Assembly: GCA_025642065.1 (NCBI GenBank)
Contig: JAODUP010001262.1
Span: forward strand, 1 to 64,000
DNA length: 64,000 nucleotides
Direction: 5' to 3'
Source: Paralvinella palmiformis
Taxonomy: Eukaryota; Annelida; Polychaeta; Terebellida; Alvinellidae
Below are positions 59,790 to 64,000 of this stretch, piece by piece. The notes beneath the pieces were generated by a model. It worked only from the letters and a program-made list of their open reading frames with translations. It did no database searches and had not been told where the DNA came from. Both the position numbers and the translations under genes were made by a program. How positions within the stretch are numbered: the first letter of the stretch is position 1; each line of letters starts with the position of its first letter.

Positions 59790-60260
59790 AACCATTCATG
59801 TCGATGAACAAATAGATATCCCGCCGCATACAAAATGTGAGAGAGATAGTTATTAATTCGCACTTTATGTCGAAGGTTAGCAAGGACAGGGGATTGATTT
59901 ATTGAAAGTATAAGTATATTGTTGGCAGTCAATATTGTGAAGATATCTGAAATTTGCTTCTTCTTCAACCACGAGCTTTAGAACTGGACGGTAACCCAAG
60001 TGGATATTAGACGCGTGTTTCAACCTAGTATATCAGCCTTATCACCAAATCTTCAGCAAACGATATTCATGCACTGAAATATCACTAGGTCCAGTGAAAC
60101 ATTATATGCACACATTTCAGATATCATCGGGAGTTGTCAAGGTAAGACTTAGTTGTACCTTTAATTTAATTTCACATCGTCACAAATGTAGATGTTTCTA
60201 AGAAGTAAATAGAAATATTTATTCTGTTTAAAATTTATCTTCGGAGAAGATTACGTTGTG
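59790..60260 (-). repeat. R60 repeat, inverted copy
   Basis: Direct relative of 61170-61620 (offset about 1.39 kb), both opposite to 56690-57370. Followed by a GT-rich tract at 60255-60400. Confidence 0.6.
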
Positions 60261-60389
60261 TGTTTTTGTGTGTATGCAGTTGGTTTGAATGTGTGTTTTT
60301 GTGTGTGTTAATGTCTGGATGGGTGTATGATTATATATGAGTGTGTGTGTGTATGTGTGTATGTGCCTGTTCGTGAGTACGTATGCGTG

Positions 60390-60800
60390 GGTGTGTTTTA
60401 TGATACATATATAGTGGCACTTTCTCCGAACATCAACGTCTAAACATCCTTTGATACCTATGCCTATCTAATTTACACACAAATAAAACAATACTCACAT
60501 TAATCTAAATATAAAACGTTCTCCATCTCCAGATATCTATACAATTGTTGACCTATACAAGTTTCTGGGCTACTCATCAGCCCGTGGGGAACAGCTAATT
60601 CGTATTTCGCACGCGACAAATATGCCACACCCATAATGAATGCATCTTTCTGCAGGCCATGTACGAAAGTGAACAAATGCACAAAAATATCATTTGACGC
60701 CACATCTCGCAGTAAGCAACACGTCCTTCAATTTGAATGGTTATTTACTACTTACAAAATATAACTACTTTGATTTCACAGTTTGCATTCAGCAGTAAAT
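60390..60800 (+). repeat. R20 interspersed repeat, partial copy 3
   Basis: Matches 20300-20690: CTACTCATCAGCCCGTGGGG, the ACGCGACAA-ATGCCAC segment and TTTGATTTCACAGTTTGCAT. Preceded by a GT microsatellite, as the other copies are joined to CA/TA runs. Confidence 0.65.
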
Positions 60801-61049
60801 ATATGAATATGTAGCTACATATATGTAATTTGTATAGCACGATATTTTGCAATGTGTAGTATATAACGTTTTTTCTATGGCTTTGTTGTATTTTAGCAGG
60901 AATGTGTTACAGAACAATTTCCCCTATATAAATTGACTTAATATCCCTGTTTGTTGTTTGATTGAACCACATAATAAATACCGTGAATAGACGCCATGAA
61001 CAGAATCTATTATCTGGGAGCGTCCACTTACATACATATACACCATTTC

Positions 61050-61081
61050 ACGCACAAACACACACACACACACACACACAC
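61050..61081. repeat. (CA)n microsatellite
   Basis: Pure CA run. Confidence 0.95.
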
Positions 61082-61169
61082 TAATACTTTAAATATAAAA
61101 GCATACCTTTACTCATAAAAGTAATCTTTTTCATTTTGATCTTTAAATGCAAATTAGACAGATATACAT

Positions 61170-61840
61170 GAAGGTAAACAAGCATTCAGATGGACAAGGA
61201 TATATAGATCCCGCGGCATACATAATTTGAGAGAAGGTGGATATTAAAGACAGGGGAATTATTTAAAGTACCAATATCCCACTGGGAATAACTATTATTA
61301 ATGCAGATATCAGAAATCAATTTCTCATATAACTGCATGCTTCAGCTATAGCACGTATCTCAATTCAATATTACACGCGTATATCAAAATAAGTCATATA
61401 TCATGAAGCCAAGCTTATTAATTCAATGAAGCAACACTGGGTCCAGCGCAACAAATTGAGCACATATTTCCAGAATTAACAAGCTGTCAAGATAAAGCTT
61501 ATTTGGAACTTTAATAGGTTTCTTTTCTTCTAATCATACATTTAGATATGTCTAATAAATATATAAAAATACGTTTCCGGTCCAAAATATTTATTTAGAA
61601 CATGTTGCATCGTGTGTGAGTATATGTGTATATGTGTGCGTGTGAGTGTTTGTGTGTTTATGTGTGTGTACGTGTGTGCATATGAACGTCCGTAAGAGCG
61701 TTAGTGCGTTCGTGCATGTGTGAGTGATCCTTTTTGAACTGAAACGTTTGTTTATGAGTTAGTCTTGAAACAACTGTACTACCAATTAGTAATAATCCGA
61801 TAGAACGATACAACTGAAGGTTTATATAGTAGCAAGTGAT
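61170..61840 (-). repeat. R60 repeat, inverted copy 2
   Basis: Includes GATCCCGCGGCATACAT, the GAAGCAACACTGGGTCCAGC segment (inverse of 57020-57040), a GT tract at 61615-61680 and ATCCGATAGAACGATA at its end (inverse of 56680-56700). Confidence 0.65.
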
Positions 61841-61899
61841 AGAGTATTATTGATATTTAATCCACAAAATAAATATATTTTATCACTACATATAGTTGT

Positions 61900-62430
61900 C
61901 CAGTTCTGGTGCATATATTTTAACATTCTAAACAGTGATAAATAATTCATTCAGTTATTTCAAGATTAACTCAAGACAGTTTACATATAATTGAATCACA
62001 CACATACAGACACTCGAACACACAAATGTAAATAAACACACACGCACGTACGCGCGTACGCGGGGCTCTCACACACAAATTATATAACATTGCCCTAATA
62101 AATATTTTGAACAGAACCAAAACGTTTATTTGCTCTTTGCTGGAATCTACAGATTTGGAGATTTTGGATAAGATTACCGGTACAAGTATGGCTTAATTTA
62201 ATACATAAGCTTAGATTGAGAAAAGGAGATAGGACTGATATTCTGTGTTGAAATGCGCTAGTAATATTGATTTATGTTAGTGGCTATTCTAAAGCTTTTG
62301 GTTGTATTTTAACAGCTTCACTAATAACCATAACTACCAAAGGTATATTAATACTTTAAATAATCCATTTCCCTCTCCATGATAACCGTCGTCAAAACTT
62401 ATAAAATAAATACTCCCTTTCATAGTGATT
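61900..62430 (+). repeat. R60 repeat, copy in direct orientation
   Basis: TTATTTCAAGATTAACTCAA and a CA-rich tract at 62000-62050, then sequence parallel to 57060-57350 (AGCTTTTGGTTGTATTTTAA against AAAGGTTGTAGCTGAATGG). Confidence 0.55.
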
Positions 62431-63425
62431 ATGGAGTGAGAACCCTTTCTGCTCGTCCAATGTTTAGCTGTAATTTGTAGTCTGATGGTGAGCTATAATG
62501 TTTTATGTTGAATGTTTGATCGCGTCTAGGCTTGTTTTTTTTCCATCTTTATTATGTACCAGTACGCAATGGATAGTGTTAGTCATTTTTCTATGAACAC
62601 GATCGTTTGCTGTATTTGCAAATTCCTCTACGTACTCCACCAAATCTGTATAAGGAACTAGTTTCTTCTCCCTGTTTGAATGGCATACTGAAACACACGT
62701 GTCGTTTGTTGTACGGGAAGAATTGGGTAATACCGTACATATTTTTTAATACATGTAGAGAATAGACAGCTAATAATATCATATTGTTTCAAAACGGTCC
62801 AATTATTGATTTCCTATTCAAACATTATTGACAACTTATATGTATCACTATATTCCTTTGTCTAACAAATAACCAACTTCTTTGTTTCAAAGTTCTGGGT
62901 CGATTTGTAGACAACCTCTTATTAATTCATTCAGACTCACCTACCAAGGGCTGGTCTAAAGAGTACCGTCTGTCGAGGTTGATGCTTACACGACAAGCCT
63001 CTCTGGTATCAAATGAAGTAGTGCACGTCCTGTGCGTTACAATGTCTACCGAGAACTTGGGCTCTTCAATCTGCTGTAATGTGTGTTAGAGGTGATCAGG
63101 TGTTCTCTTTGACCAGTATAAATGGTAAATAACTAGGATATAGTGCAATGGTATCTGACCTAGAAGTGGTTAACCTGTCCGGTGCTTAAAGCGAAGTAAT
63201 TATTCTGTCTCAACAGCTTTAAGTCATTATAAATAGTGGTGGTTTTAATAAAAACGATGTTTTAAATTTCAATTGTCATTCAATCCAACGACCGTTGTAA
63301 ACATTGCAATCGTAAATAGAACAACCAATTTCAAACATTTCACTTCATAGGATATTGTGCCATATATTAAACTGCGAACTTTTGATTGGCTTTGCAACCT
63401 GTTAAAATTTTCTATCAGTAATCAA
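62431..63425. other. No recognisable gene
   Basis: Nothing supported. Confidence 0.5.
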
Positions 63426-63429
63426 ATAT

Positions 63430-63690
63430 CACAATAGCTAGTAAATGTAAATTAGCATTTCTTGATACAAAGTTGCAAACTCTTGACCAAGTTGACAACA
63501 AAATTAAAGGTAAGACTCAAATTGCAAAACAAATATGGTATTCCGTGTAGCACACTGTCAACTTGGATGAAGAGCAAGGATGCCTTCAGAAAAGCTCACG
63601 CAAAGCATGGGCCAGTCCGGAAATGCTTAAGAAAGGCCAAACAGGTGTTATGTGATATTTATACCGGACTAAGGTAGCAGCGAATCTATT
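63430..63690 (+). mobile_element. pogo/Tigger-type transposase N-terminal fragment
   Basis: Two overlapping frames together give LDTKLQTLDQVDNKIKGKTQ followed by YGIPCSTLSTWMKSKD and AHAKHGPVRKCLRKAK. This is the Psq/CENP-B-type helix-turn-helix DNA-binding start of a pogo/Tigger DNA transposase. A frameshift falls between IAKQ and YGIPCSTLS, and the frame is lost soon after RKAK. The DDE domain is not found before the window ends. Inactive fragment. Confidence 0.75.
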
Positions 63691-64000
63691 ACGTTCAATT
63701 GTCATATGAATAAGAAATGATTGTTATTGTAATAGGGCCATAATTCATTAATCAATTAAACCCATTCGGTAAAATGATAATCTGAAGAGACACTCAACAA
63801 AATCACTGACGACAAGAACAATGTTATCACCAAGACGTTGTTAGAATCCCTTGAACAACCACCAAGAAACGAAAACCCTTAAATTATATGTCACTATAGA
63901 TAAATATGTTCTGTCTCTGTATTGGCATCCGCAATGGTTCCAACGCATATTGAGTCCACCCTCACAAGATTTGAATGCTGCATGAGATGCATTTGAAAAT
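63691..64000. other. No recognisable gene
   Basis: Short tail of the window; nothing supported beyond possible continuation of the transposase remnant. Confidence 0.4.

Overview
The window is AT-rich, intron-containing animal DNA. It has dense (AT)n, (GT)n, (CT)n and (GAGT)n microsatellites, several decayed non-LTR retrotransposons, tRNA-derived SINEs and a metazoan-type 5S rRNA gene. The 5S sequence and the kind of secreted lectin genes suggest a lophotrochozoan, most likely a mollusc; the species cannot be named from sequence alone. No prokaryotic operons or CRISPR arrays are present.

The main content is a decaying cluster of one gene family. The ancestral gene had three exons. Exon 1 (328 bp) encodes a signal peptide and a six-cysteine PAN/apple-like domain. 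Exon A (171 bp) encodes the first half of a C-type lectin-like domain (CTLD). Exon B (about 230 bp) encodes the second half of the CTLD and the stop. All junctions are phase 1. Two open gene models remain. Gene 1 is on the minus strand (exons 15977-15650, 11674-11504 and 5692-5463) and appears to be assembled from two partly deleted paralogues. Gene 2 is compact and on the plus strand (48672-48999, 49385-49555, 49895-50121). The remaining copies are broken: 7.4k (-), 17.2k (+), 19.4-22.6k (+), 29.2-30.1k (-), 31.6-34.8k (+), 44.1k (+) and 51.2k (-). Blocks at 1.9-6.7k and 9.3-12.3k (minus sense) are inverted homologues of blocks at 21.6-27.3k and 32.5-34.8k (plus sense), so the left half of the window is a large, decayed inverted duplication.

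Layout: 1-1.6k holds a 5S rRNA gene and its duplicated spacer. 1.9-3.3k is a LINE fragment (LINE-A). 3.3-16.5k is gene 1 with paralogous remnants, a tRNA-derived SINE and a MITE-like foldback. 16.5-24.2k holds plus-strand remnants and composite microsatellites. 24.3-28.6k is LINE-A split by an L2/CR1-like LINE. 29-35k holds two more dead lectin copies. 35.9-38k has two further LINE fragments. 38-47k is a mosaic of direct and inverted interspersed repeats. 47.2-50.1k is a tandem duplication block carrying gene 2. 50.2-52.2k has inverted repeats and lectin-family debris. 52.6-56.6k has no recognisable genes. 56.7-64k holds repeat families, a BEL/Pao gag-like remnant and a pogo/Tigger transposase fragment.

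If expressed, genes 1 and 2 would give secreted PAN-CTLD proteins of about 241-242 residues, plausibly extracellular recognition or adhesion proteins. Rapid turnover, pseudogenisation and loss of calcium-site motifs are what the sequence shows; an immune role is inference.
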